From contig DXIO01000098.1 in the NCBI GenBank assembly GCA_019112875.1, forward strand, positions 1-49,598: DNA of 49,598 nucleotides, given 5' to 3'. This document shows, piece after piece, positions 1 through 7,873 of this stretch (positions are counted from its first letter, which is position 1; every line of letters begins with the position of its first letter). The DNA comes from Candidatus Aquabacterium excrementipullorum. GTDB lineage: Bacteria; Pseudomonadota; Gammaproteobacteria; Burkholderiales; Burkholderiaceae_C. The position numbers and the translations under genes were made by a program. The notes below the pieces were generated by a model. The model saw only the letters and a list, made by a program, of their open reading frames with translations. It did not search any database and was not told where the DNA came from.

Positions 1-122
1 AACAGGAAATCATAGAATTCAATCGTGGTGCCAATCCAGCTGGAAATGGCCACCTTTCTGATTTCACTTTGATTCGGGGCCGCGTCCGTACGGACATCGG
101 TGATTACTGCGTCGTTGCTCAT
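1..122 (-). CDS. MFS transporter, metabolite:H+ symporter (MHS) type, N-terminal part only
   Basis: This is the first 40 codons of a gene that runs off the window at base 1. The ATG at 120-122 has a good ribosome binding site (GGAG, about 8 bases upstream). The peptide has a short polar N-terminus followed by a stretch reading VAISSWIGTTIEFYDF, which matches the first transmembrane entry of MHS-family major facilitator permeases (KgtP/ProP/ShiA type importers of organic acids or osmolytes). It lies 68 bp behind the porin on the same strand, so porin plus permease probably form an outer/inner membrane uptake pair. The substrate cannot be judged from this fragment. Confidence 0.75.
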   Translation of the reverse strand, partial: MSNDAVITDVRTDAAPNQSEIRKVAISSWIGTTIEFYDFL

Positions 123-159
123 GCGTGTCTCCGAAAGAACGCGGGGTGGTGTTTTCTCG

Positions 160-180
160 GGGCCGGCCTCACACCGGCCC
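160..180. other. GC-rich hairpin between porin and permease
   Basis: Seven-base arms GGGCCGG and CCGGCCC are separated by seven bases, directly after the porin stop codon. There is no U-tract on either strand, so it is not a convincing intrinsic terminator. It could slow 3'-exonuclease decay of the porin mRNA within a porin-permease transcript. Confidence 0.4.
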
Positions 181-190
181 GATATTCAAA

Positions 191-1285
191 TCAGAAAGAA
201 TGCCGGATACCGAGTTGCAGGGCCTGCGGGTCGGCGCCCGGGTAGGCCACCGGCTGGCCCGCCACGGCCGATCCGTTTAGCGTGAACGAAGCGTTGTTGC
301 GGTTGTCGATCTTGGAGATGCCCGCGTAGATCACGGTGCGCTTGCTCATGATCCGCTGGTAGAGCAGACCGATCTGGCTGGCATCGTTGTCGTTGCCGGT
401 CTTGTCCGACAGGGCACCATAGCCCAGCGAGAACCAGTCCACCGGGGTGAGGCGGTACAAGCCCGACAAGGACCATGTGTCGGCCTTGCGGCTGCCGTCG
501 CTCACGTCGGCCTTGTGGTAGCCGGCGAAGAGCTTGAACTGGCCGAAGTCGTAGCTGCCACCCAGCAGGGTGTACTTGGTGAGCACCTGGCCGGTGGTGC
601 TCTTGATCTCTTCGTGCGTGATGCCCAGGCCGATCGGGCCCTTCTCGTACTCGGCGGACACGTGCCAGTTGGCATCCTTGTCGCTGCCGTCAGAAGCTTC
701 GCCCAGGCCGTACTGCACCTGCAGGGTCACCGCATCCAGCAGCTTGGGCGAGATGTAGGCCACCACGTTGCCGTAGCGCGGCACGAAGGGCGCCAGGTTC
801 AGCAGCGCCGAGGTCTGCGTGGTCGCGTCCATGGCGTCGTACTTGCCCAGCATGATGAACTGCATCGTGTTCATCCGGCCGAAACGCATGGTGCCGTAGT
901 CCGACTTCAGGCCGATCCAGGATTGGCGGTTGAAGAAGCGGGTGGTGTCGGGCATGGCGCCGGTGTCGGCGTTGATGCCGGCTTCGAGGGTGAACTCGAC
1001 GGACAGATCGCGGTCCAGGCGCTCCGTGCCGCGGAAACCCACCCGGCTGGCGCGGGCGCCGCTGGAATCGAGGCGGGTCACGGTGCCATTGCCGTAATCA
1101 CCCGTGCTCAGGAACATATCCACGATGCCGTAGATTTCCACGCGGGAGGCATCTGCCGCCGCCGGGGTATTCGAAACCGAGGGATTACCCGTGGTTGTGG
1201 AATTTGGCGTGGCCTGTGCCATCGCCTGGCCGCTCAAGGCCAGGCCCATGGCAGAAGCCGCCCACAGAGTGCGCATTTTGCCCAT
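191..1285 (-). CDS. Gram-negative porin (OmpC-like, betaproteobacterial type)
   Basis: A 364-residue outer-membrane general porin. Residues 1 to about 23 form a signal peptide ending AMA-Q. The mature protein opens with a short Ser/Thr/Asn/Pro-rich stretch and then a first strand reading SRVEIYGIVDMFLS. It carries RASRVGFRGTERL and an RQSWIGLKSDYGTMRFGR block, both typical of trimeric 16-strand porins of Burkholderiales, and it ends in a C-terminal aromatic (RHSF) used for Bam-dependent insertion. The ATG is preceded by AGGAG at 8 bases. A divergent LysR gene starts 251 bp away and the permease fragment follows, so the porin is probably an inducible substrate channel rather than the housekeeping porin; that is inference. 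Confidence 0.93.
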   Translation of the reverse strand: MGKMRTLWAASAMGLALSGQAMAQATPNSTTTGNPSVSNTPAAADASRVEIYGIVDMFLSTGDYGNGTVTRLDSSGARASRVGFRGTERLDRDLSVEFTLEAGINADTGAMPDTTRFFNRQSWIGLKSDYGTMRFGRMNTMQFIMLGKYDAMDATTQTSALLNLAPFVPRYGNVVAYISPKLLDAVTLQVQYGLGEASDGSDKDANWHVSAEYEKGPIGLGITHEEIKSTTGQVLTKYTLLGGSYDFGQFKLFAGYHKADVSDGSRKADTWSLSGLYRLTPVDWFSLGYGALSDKTGNDNDASQIGLLYQRIMSKRTVIYAGISKIDNRNNASFTLNGSAVAGQPVAYPGADPQALQLGIRHSF

Positions 1286-1536
1286 TTTGTCTCCTGCTCG
1301 CGGTCCCCAGCGGCCGCGTACAACATTGCGGTGTTTGCTACGATTGATCCTTTGGTGGGGATCGGGGACCGAGTCTATGCGCTTTGTTTTTGGCGGACAG
1401 ACGGCAAACCGGCAAAGCTGCTTTTACGCTGGAGATAACCCCCCTCAGCAGAATAAATAGGCGATATCTGTTATTCCCGTTTTGCACCCGGAGGGAGCGG
1501 CGCAAAACCTATCGTTTACCCTGAACTCGAATATAC
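1286..1536. promoter_or_regulatory. Divergent promoter region between porin and LysR gene
   Basis: This 251-bp gene-free stretch must hold the promoters of the porin (leftward) and the LysR gene (rightward). It contains a dyad GAATAA - 14 bases - TTATTC at 1451-1476, about 60 bp upstream of the regulator start and more AT-rich than its surroundings. This is a candidate regulator or RNA-polymerase site; I see no clean -35/-10 pair. Confidence 0.5.
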
Positions 1537-2514
1537 ATGATTCCCGCCAAACCCACCGAATTCAAAATAGGCCTGTTCACCGACCTGGCCCGCTGGCGTG
1601 CTTTCGTGGCCATTGGCGAGCTGGGCAGCCTGACCCGCGCCGCCCTCTTCCTGGACTGCAACCAATCCCTGCTCAGCCGCCAGCTCAACGTGCTGGAAAG
1701 GGATTGCGGCGCGCGCCTGTTCAACCGGACCGGCCGTGGGATGGAACTGTCGGAAACCGGGCAGCAGTTGTTCTCCCGGGTCAAGGCCCTGCTGGCCGAG
1801 GCCGACCAGATCGAGCAGGATATTCGCGGTGAATCCCAGGAACCCGCCGGCCGGGTCACGCTGGGCGTGCTGCCCTCGATATCCCAAACCCTGACGCGCC
1901 CCCTGTTTGCACGGCTGCGCAAGAACTGGCCGCAGATCAAGCTGAAGATTCTCGAAGGCTCCAGCGGCCAAGTCGAGGAATGGCTGGCCGATGCCCGCGT
2001 GGACATCGCGATCCTGTACCGCTACAGCCCGTCCCTGCCCGAGCACGAAGACGCGCTGGCCATCGTCGACAGCTACCTGATCGGAGGTCGTGGCGATCGG
2101 CTCACCGCCACCGAAGAGTTGCCCTTCCGCATGCTCGACAACGTGCCGCTGATCGTGCCGAGCGCACCCAACGGCCTGCGCACCGCGCTGGACAGCCTGG
2201 CCCGCCAGCAGCGCATCACGCTGCTGCCCGCCATCGAGGCCGATTCACTGCCGCTGCAGAAATCGCTGCCCGCCAGCGAAGGTGTCTACACGGTGCTGCC
2301 GCTGCATTCGGTGTGGGACGAGGTGGCCGCCGGCAACCTGCAGGCTGCCCGCATCGTGGAACCGTCGATGCAGCGCACGATCGCGATGGCCACGGCGCGC
2401 ACCAAGAGCCCCGCGCGCGCCGTCAAGGCCGCGACCACGGAGATCCACACGCTGTTCCACGAATTCGCGCAGGCCGGGCTGTGGAAGCACACGGACAAGG
2501 CCGAGCAGGCCTGA
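1537..2514 (+). CDS. LysR-type transcriptional regulator
   Basis: A 325-residue LysR-family regulator. The winged helix-turn-helix spans about residues 15-75 (FVAIGELGSLTRAALFLDCN, then SLLSRQLNVLERDCGARLFNRTGRG). The periplasmic-binding-protein-like effector domain begins near residue 105 (GRVTLGVLPSISQTL). It is transcribed away from the porin and probably controls it, as is usual for divergent LysR genes. The ATG has no obvious Shine-Dalgarno, but it gives a normal N-terminus and no better start is present. Its 3' half is duplicated in damaged form at 11277-11655. The effector is unknown. Confidence 0.9.
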   Translation: MIPAKPTEFKIGLFTDLARWRAFVAIGELGSLTRAALFLDCNQSLLSRQLNVLERDCGARLFNRTGRGMELSETGQQLFSRVKALLAEADQIEQDIRGESQEPAGRVTLGVLPSISQTLTRPLFARLRKNWPQIKLKILEGSSGQVEEWLADARVDIAILYRYSPSLPEHEDALAIVDSYLIGGRGDRLTATEELPFRMLDNVPLIVPSAPNGLRTALDSLARQQRITLLPAIEADSLPLQKSLPASEGVYTVLPLHSVWDEVAAGNLQAARIVEPSMQRTIAMATARTKSPARAVKAATTEIHTLFHEFAQAGLWKHTDKAEQA

Positions 2515-2536
2515 CGCGCGAGAAGCCGGTTGGGCA

Positions 2537-3094
2537 TCAAGGACGCCCCGCGCTCAGGGCCGCCAGGATCTCTGCCGCCTCCGCTGGCGTCCGGGCCTCC
2601 AGCCATGTCTCATGCGCGAACTGCCCTGATGCGCGCAGCGCCTCGAACTCAAGCCGGCGACGCGCGAAGGTGCTCACGATCCACCACAGGATGGATTCGC
2701 GTGACAGGAAAGCTTGCCGAAACGACTCGCGGTTGCCATGGAATAGCTCGCGCCCGCTCACGACCCGGCCCACCGTGCGGCGCAGACCGCGCCACAGCAC
2801 CCTTGGCAGGCTGAAGTTGAGCCAGACGATGGTGGTCGCCCGGGCCCACAGGATCTCGCGCGACGTGCCGTAATTGCCTGAGGCAACCCATGTGTCGCCT
2901 GCAGCGGCTTCCGTCACCAGTCGCAGGAAATCGGCTGATGGCTTAGGCGTCCAGTCAGGCCCCCAGAACAGTTCGTCTAGCTCGATGCACGGGCATGATC
3001 GCGCCTTGGCCAGCGCCTGGGCAAAGGTGCTCTTGCCCGCGCAACTGGAGCCGATGATCACCACGCGCGGTGATACGATGAAATCCTGGTTCAT
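2537..3094 (-). CDS. P-loop nucleotide kinase-like protein (FlaR/adenylate-kinase-like)
   Basis: A 185-residue P-loop NTPase. Walker A is GSSCAGKST at residues 15-23, followed by IELDELFWGPDW, the pattern of the adenylate kinase-like 'DNA topology modulation protein FlaR' family, whose true substrate is not established. A lid-type Arg-rich stretch lies near residues 105-120. The ATG at 3092-3094 overlaps the stop of the upstream MFS gene by 4 bp (ATGA), so the two are translationally coupled. It is the last gene of the sulfonate operon; why a small kinase should be there is unclear. An ATG earlier in frame would fall inside the MFS gene and is unlikely. Confidence 0.8.
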   Translation of the reverse strand: MNQDFIVSPRVVIIGSSCAGKSTFAQALAKARSCPCIELDELFWGPDWTPKPSADFLRLVTEAAAGDTWVASGNYGTSREILWARATTIVWLNFSLPRVLWRGLRRTVGRVVSGRELFHGNRESFRQAFLSRESILWWIVSTFARRRLEFEALRASGQFAHETWLEARTPAEAAEILAALSAGRP

Positions 3095-4275
3095 GACGCG
3101 GCCCTTCTGCCCAGCGTGGGCGCCGCCCGCCACGCGATCCAGACCACCGCGAGCGCCACCACGGACAAGGCCCCCCGCAGCCCGACGCCATGGGCCGCCG
3201 CGCCCACCAGCACGGGCCCGACCATGAAGCCCACATAGGCCAGCCGCCCCACCAGCGCGATGCCTTCGGCCGGCGCTTGTGGCCGCGCTCTGGCGCCGGC
3301 CGCGAACAGGATGGGCACCATGTTCGCGCAGCCCAGGCCGATCAGCCCGAAGCCAAGCGCCACGGCCACGACCGCTGGGTTCCAGAACACAAGCGCGAAG
3401 CCCAGCCCTGCCAGGGCGCAGCTGATGTGCAGCAGGGGCACCTCGCCACGCCGGGCGCGCAATGCATCGCCGGTGAAGCGCCCCAGGGTCATGCCCGCGC
3501 TGAAGCCACCATAGCCTGCGCCGGCCCAACCCTGGGCCGCCCCTGCCACCTGCTGCATGTACAGCGTGGTCCAGTCGTACATCGCGCCTTCGATCAACAG
3601 GCCGCAAAAGGCCAGGATGCCGATGGGCAGCCAGGGGCGGGGCGATGCGGCTGGGGGCGACAGCAGTGTCGCCGACGTGCCCGATCCCGTGGCCACCCGC
3701 GTGGGCAAGGCCTGGTCCGCCAGCAAGCACTGGTGCCCGATGCAAACAACCGACACGGCCACCAACGCCACGAGAAGAAACAAGCCTCCCGCCGCCCATC
3801 CAGCCGACAGCCACGCACTGCCCAGCACCGCGCCGACGATGCCCCCCACGCTGAACAGGCCATGCATGGACGACAGCAAGGGCCGTCGGTGCTCACGCTC
3901 CACCGTCACGGCCTGCGCGTTCATCGCCGTGTCGAACAAGCCGTTGCCAGCGCCGAAGGCCACCAGCACCAACAGCAAGGACCCGATGCCCGGCGCCTGC
4001 GGGATGGCCGTGAGCGCCACACCCATGCAGACCGCGCCCACCAGGCAGGCACGTGCGCTACCAGCCCGCCCGATCCACCGCCCGGCAGGCCCCATCGCGG
4101 CCATCGCGCCCAAGGCCACCGCCAGCATCGCGCCCGTCAAGGTCAGTGGTGACAGTGAAAAGCGCCCGGCCACCTGCGGGATGTAGACGCCCCACACGGC
4201 ATAGGCCAGACCGCTGCAGAAAAACAGCGCCCGGGTGACGCCCCGCGCCCTGTCCGCGTCAGTACGGCCGGTCAC
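3091..4275 (-). CDS. MFS transporter (YbjJ/fucose-permease-like)
   Basis: A 394-residue, roughly 12-helix major facilitator. I chose GTG at 4273-4275, which gives the family length and overlaps the end of tauD by 17 bp; the in-frame extension upstream reads as out-of-frame tauD. The first helix holds ALFFCSGLAYAVWGVYIP. The stretch FDTAMNAQAVTVE, then RPLLSSMHGLFSVGG near residue 120, is characteristic of YbjJ-like members. Substrate unknown. Its position after tauD suggests export or uptake of a product or alternative sulfonate (inference). It is coupled to the kinase gene downstream. Confidence 0.82.
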   Translation of the reverse strand: MTGRTDADRARGVTRALFFCSGLAYAVWGVYIPQVAGRFSLSPLTLTGAMLAVALGAMAAMGPAGRWIGRAGSARACLVGAVCMGVALTAIPQAPGIGSLLLVLVAFGAGNGLFDTAMNAQAVTVEREHRRPLLSSMHGLFSVGGIVGAVLGSAWLSAGWAAGGLFLLVALVAVSVVCIGHQCLLADQALPTRVATGSGTSATLLSPPAASPRPWLPIGILAFCGLLIEGAMYDWTTLYMQQVAGAAQGWAGAGYGGFSAGMTLGRFTGDALRARRGEVPLLHISCALAGLGFALVFWNPAVVAVALGFGLIGLGCANMVPILFAAGARARPQAPAEGIALVGRLAYVGFMVGPVLVGAAAHGVGLRGALSVVALAVVWIAWRAAPTLGRRAAS

Positions 4276-5092
4276 CGATGACGGTGGCACGGTGCATGAT
4301 GCGCCGCTGCGGCAGGTAGTCCGCCACTGCGTAATGCTGCGTGAGGCGGTTGTCCCAGAAGGCCACGTCGTTGACCTGCCAGTGCCAGCGCACGCTGAAC
4401 TCCGGGCGCGCCACGTGCGCGGCCAAGAAGGCCAGGATGTCGGCACTCTCGCGCGGCGACAGCTCCTTGATGCGCGTGGTGAAGCCGTCGTTGACGAACA
4501 GGCCCTTGCGGCCCGACACCGGGTGCGTGCGCACCACGGGGTGCGTCACCACGGGGTACTTGGCCAGTGCAGCTTCGTACTTGGCCTTGCCTTCGGGGTC
4601 GGCCGCCCAGCGCTCGGCCGGGAAGGAGCGCGCGATGGAGTGTTCGGCCGTCAGGCCTTCAAGGAAACGGCGGAAGGGCTCGCTCAGGGCCTCGTAGGCG
4701 GCTGCGCCACTGGTCCACAACGTGTCGCCGCCCACGGTGGGCAACTGCTTGGCGGCCAGCACGGCGCCCAGCGGCGGTGTCTGGCTGAAGGTGACGTCGG
4801 TGTGCCAGTTGTCGCTGTCGGGCGGGAAATCCTTGTGCGTGTCCAGCAGCATGATCTCAGGCAGCTCGGGCAGCACCGGGTACAGCGGGTGCACGTGCAG
4901 CTTGCCGAAGCGCGCGGCGAAGCGCGATTGCTCCTGCGGCGTGACCGGCTGGTTGCGGAAGAACAGCACCTGGTGCTGCACCAGGGCTGCCTCCAGCGCG
5001 GTGATGGTGGATGGCGGCAGCTCGTCGGCCAGCGACAGGCCGTCAACGGTGGCGCCCAGGGCGGGCGTGAGGGGGGTGATCGTCAGCGTCAT
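4259..5092 (-). CDS. tauD: Taurine dioxygenase (Fe(II)/2-oxoglutarate-dependent)
   Basis: A 277-residue TauD/TfdA-family oxygenase. TauD hydroxylates taurine next to the sulfonate, releasing sulfite and aminoacetaldehyde, with 2-oxoglutarate and O2 as co-substrates. By position against E. coli TauD, the iron ligands are His97, Asp99 (WHTDVTF) and His253 (TQHYA), the 2-oxoglutarate Arg is Arg264 and the sulfonate-binding Arg is Arg268 (RRIMHR). All are present, so it should be active. Start ATG 5090-5092 aligns with the family N-terminus (MTLTITPL). It follows tauC by 37 bp. Related sulfonates or alkyl sulfates cannot be excluded as substrates. Confidence 0.92.
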   Translation of the reverse strand: MTLTITPLTPALGATVDGLSLADELPPSTITALEAALVQHQVLFFRNQPVTPQEQSRFAARFGKLHVHPLYPVLPELPEIMLLDTHKDFPPDSDNWHTDVTFSQTPPLGAVLAAKQLPTVGGDTLWTSGAAAYEALSEPFRRFLEGLTAEHSIARSFPAERWAADPEGKAKYEAALAKYPVVTHPVVRTHPVSGRKGLFVNDGFTTRIKELSPRESADILAFLAAHVARPEFSVRWHWQVNDVAFWDNRLTQHYAVADYLPQRRIMHRATVIGDRPY

Positions 5093-5129
5093 ATGTTCTT
5101 GAAACCCAATGGTAGGGGCGCGAAGCCCA

Positions 5130-6038
5130 TCAGTGCGTCTGCCCTTCCCAGGGCGCCAGCCTGCGCTGCAGCCGGCGCAGGCCCGCATCGAGGATGAAGG
5201 CCACCACGGCGATCACCAGGATGCCAGCCACCACCAGGTCGGTGACGAGGAACTGCGAGGCCGACTGGATCATGAAGCCCAGGCCCTGCGTGGCTGCGAT
5301 CAATTCGGCCGCGACCAGGGTGGACCAGCCCGTGCCCAGGCCGATGCGCAGCCCCGTGAGGATGTCGGGCAGCGCGCTGGGCAGCACCACATGGCGGATC
5401 ACCTGCCAGCGCGAGCCACCGAGCGACTGCGTCACCCGCACACGCACCGGATCGACCTTGTGCACACCCGCGGCCGTGGCCACCACGATGGGCGCGAACA
5501 CCGCCAGGAAGATCAGCAGCACCTTGGAGAACTCGCCGATGCCGAACCAGATCACGATCAGTGGCAGGTAGGCCAGCGGTGGCACCGGGCGGTAGAACTC
5601 GATCAGCGGATCGAGCACGGCACGCGCCGCGGGCGACAGACCGATGGCCAGGCCCACCGGCACGGCCAGCAGCACGGCGGCCACCAGGGCCACGGCCACG
5701 CGCGCCAGGCTGGCGCCCAGGTGTTGCCAGAGCGTGGCATCCATGTAGCCGGTGGTCGCCACCTCGACCAGCTTGGCCACCACGGCCTCAGGGCCAGGCA
5801 GGTACAGCGCCGGGATCCATTCGAACCAGCTCACGATGGCCCACACGGCGATCAGGGTCGCCACGGTCAGGGTACTCAGCGCCGGACCACGCGGCACCCC
5901 GCGACGGCTGCGGACTTGCTGTGCACCGGGTGCAGGTCGCAGTGGCACCACAACGGCAGGGGCAAAAGGCTCGGACGATACACCAGTCGCCAAAGCCTCG
6001 GGCGATTGGCCGACAACGGCCTGGGGACGTGCGCTCAT
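5130..6038 (-). CDS. tauC: Taurine/sulfonate ABC transporter permease
   Basis: A 302-residue inner-membrane permease of the SsuC/TauC group. About 45 polar residues precede the first transmembrane segment ([20 protein letters not shown]), slightly longer than E. coli TauC. The ABC-interaction EAA loop is visible as [20 protein letters not shown] near residue 190, and five to six hydrophobic segments follow the usual order. Its ATG overlaps the tauB stop by 4 bp (ATGA). It forms the channel for the TauA-delivered substrate. Confidence 0.92.
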   Translation of the reverse strand: MSARPQAVVGQSPEALATGVSSEPFAPAVVVPLRPAPGAQQVRSRRGVPRGPALSTLTVATLIAVWAIVSWFEWIPALYLPGPEAVVAKLVEVATTGYMDATLWQHLGASLARVAVALVAAVLLAVPVGLAIGLSPAARAVLDPLIEFYRPVPPLAYLPLIVIWFGIGEFSKVLLIFLAVFAPIVVATAAGVHKVDPVRVRVTQSLGGSRWQVIRHVVLPSALPDILTGLRIGLGTGWSTLVAAELIAATQGLGFMIQSASQFLVTDLVVAGILVIAVVAFILDAGLRRLQRRLAPWEGQTH

Positions 6039-6844
6039 GGTGTGACGCCCTCTTCCGCCGAGGCCGTCGCACGCTGCTCGAAGAACCAGGCCAGCACGGC
6101 CTCGCGCTGGCGGATGAAGGCCGGATCAGATTTGACTTTCCTCGCCGGTTCGCCCTGTGCATGGCGTCGCCCGAAATCCAGCGACAGCTGCTGCACGATG
6201 CGGCCGGGGCGCGGCGTCATCAGCACCAGTCGGGTGGCCAGGAACACGGCCTCCTCGATGTCGTGCGTGATCAGAATGATCTGCTTGCCGGTGCGCTGCC
6301 ACACGTGCAAGGTGAGCTCCTGCATCTGCTCGCGCGTGAAGGCGTCGAGCGCGCCGAAGGGCTCGTCCATCAGCAGGATGCGCGGATCGGCCGCCAGCGC
6401 GCGGGCCAGGCCCACGCGCTGCTTCATGCCACCGGAGAGCTGCCACACGCGGTGGTGCTCGAAGGCGGCCAGCCCCACTTCGGCCAGCACGTTGCGCGCA
6501 TGTTCCAGGCGCAGCGCCTTGGGCACACCTTGCAGTTGCAGCCCGAAGGCCACGTTCTCGATCACCGTGAGCCAGGGCAGCAAGGCATCGTGCTGGAAGA
6601 TCACGCCACGGTCCGCGCCCGGGCCACTCACCGTCCTGCCGCCCAGTTCGACACGGCCGCTGGTGGGATGCGCGAAGCCCGCCACCAGGTTGAGCAGCGT
6701 GGTCTTGCCGCAGCCCGAAGGGCCGAGGATCACCAGCAGCTCACCCGGCGGCACCTGCAGCGACACCTGGTCCAGCGCCACCGTGGTCTGGCCTTGTGCG
6801 TTGGTGTAGCTCACGCCCACTTGGTCGATGTTCAGAAGGCTCAT
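6035..6844 (-). CDS. tauB: Taurine/sulfonate ABC transporter ATP-binding protein
   Basis: A 269-residue ATPase subunit. Walker A is GPSGCGKTT at residues 41-49, the Q-loop lies near FQHD (83-86), the signature is [15 protein letters not shown] (136-150) and Walker B is ILLMDE (156-161); a switch His follows in LITHDIEEA. It pairs with TauC, overlapping it by 4 bp, and starts 30 bp after tauA. The C-terminal tail shows no regulatory domain. The specificity call rests on tauA and tauD next door, since SsuB and TauB are hard to tell apart by sequence. Confidence 0.92.
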   Translation of the reverse strand: MSLLNIDQVGVSYTNAQGQTTVALDQVSLQVPPGELLVILGPSGCGKTTLLNLVAGFAHPTSGRVELGGRTVSGPGADRGVIFQHDALLPWLTVIENVAFGLQLQGVPKALRLEHARNVLAEVGLAAFEHHRVWQLSGGMKQRVGLARALAADPRILLMDEPFGALDAFTREQMQELTLHVWQRTGKQIILITHDIEEAVFLATRLVLMTPRPGRIVQQLSLDFGRRHAQGEPARKVKSDPAFIRQREAVLAWFFEQRATASAEEGVTP

Positions 6845-6874
6845 GCCGTACTGCTCCTGCGCCGCCGAGGGCGC

Positions 6875-7873
6875 TCAAGGCCCGATGTAGGTGTTGGTCA
6901 CGTAGCCGCTGTAATCGGGCAACAGCGCGTCCAGCTTGCCTTGCGCCTTCAGGAAGGCCGCCGTGTCGGCGAAGGCCTTGGCCACGGGCGCGCCCAGCAA
7001 CTGGCGCTGCTCGGCCGCCGTCGGGAAACGGTCACCACGCAGCAGCACCTTCACGTCCTCGGGCTTGGCGCCGGTCACGCGGGCGATCTTCTGCAGGTTG
7101 GCCGCATCGCCGATGAAGCCATCGGGGTTGGCGCGGAAGGCTTCGTACGCGGACACCGACACCTTCGCGAACTGGCGCAGGAAGGCCGCGTTCTTGTCAG
7201 CGAAAGGCTTGCGCGCCACCCACAGGTCGAAGGTGGGCGCCCCCCACTGCGCCACATCGGCCGAGGTGGCCAGCACGGTGCCGCTTTCCTTGATCCTGCC
7301 CAGCGCCGGCTCCCACACGTAGGCGCCATGGATGTCGCCACGCGTCCAGGCCGCCGCGATCTCGGAGATGCGCAGGTTGATCACCTTGACCTTGGTGGCG
7401 TCCACGCCCCAGTGCTTGAAGGCGCTGAGCAGGCTGTAATGCGAGGTGGACACGAAGGGCACGGCGATGGTCTTGCCGACCAGGTCTGCCGGCTTTTTGA
7501 TGCCGGCGCTGTTGCGCACCACCAGGGCCTCGGAGGTGCCCAGTTGGGCGGCCACCAGGAAGGTCTGCACCGGCAGCTTGCGGCTGGCCGCCGCGGCCAC
7601 CACGCTGGAGCCCAGGTTGGCCACGTCCACGTCGCCCGAGGCCAGCGCACGCACCAGCTCGGCGCCGTTGTCGAACTTGCGCCAGTTGATCTTGGCGCCC
7701 GTGGCCTTCTCGTACAGGCCATCGGCCAATGCGGCCTTGGCGGGCTCCACGCCGGTCTGGTAGCCCACGGTGACCTCTGCCGCTGACGCAGCCTGCGTGG
7801 CCAGGCCCATGACGGCCGCTGCCAGACAGGCCGTCCTGCCCAGGCGCTTGATCAGAAGCTGCAATGCGCTCAT
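6875..7873 (-). CDS. tauA: Taurine-binding periplasmic protein
   Basis: A 332-residue substrate-binding protein. The signal peptide covers about residues 1-32 (KRLGRTACLAAAVMGLATQA, cleavage near ASA-AEV). The mature protein starts VTVGYQTGVEPAKAA and contains the NMT1/SsuA-type signatures LASGDVDVANLGSS and GAYVWEPALGRIK. The ATG at 7871-7873 shares one base with the stop of the TonB-receptor gene (TGATG), so the two are almost certainly co-translated. It captures taurine or a similar sulfonate in the periplasm and hands it to TauBC. Confidence 0.9.
   Translation of the reverse strand: MSALQLLIKRLGRTACLAAAVMGLATQAASAAEVTVGYQTGVEPAKAALADGLYEKATGAKINWRKFDNGAELVRALASGDVDVANLGSSVVAAAASRKLPVQTFLVAAQLGTSEALVVRNSAGIKKPADLVGKTIAVPFVSTSHYSLLSAFKHWGVDATKVKVINLRISEIAAAWTRGDIHGAYVWEPALGRIKESGTVLATSADVAQWGAPTFDLWVARKPFADKNAAFLRQFAKVSVSAYEAFRANPDGFIGDAANLQKIARVTGAKPEDVKVLLRGDRFPTAAEQRQLLGAPVAKAFADTAAFLKAQGKLDALLPDYSGYVTNTYIGP

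Noticed and set aside
4235-5197. Open frame of 320 codons on the plus strand opposite tauD
   Set aside because: TauD retains all its metal and co-substrate residues on the minus strand; the plus-strand frame has no protein features.
5561-7786. Open frame of 741 codons on the plus strand opposite tauA-tauC
   Set aside because: Its translation is rich in Arg, His, Gly and Gln without domain patterns, and the minus strand codes for clear Tau proteins. It is an antisense shadow of high-GC codon use.
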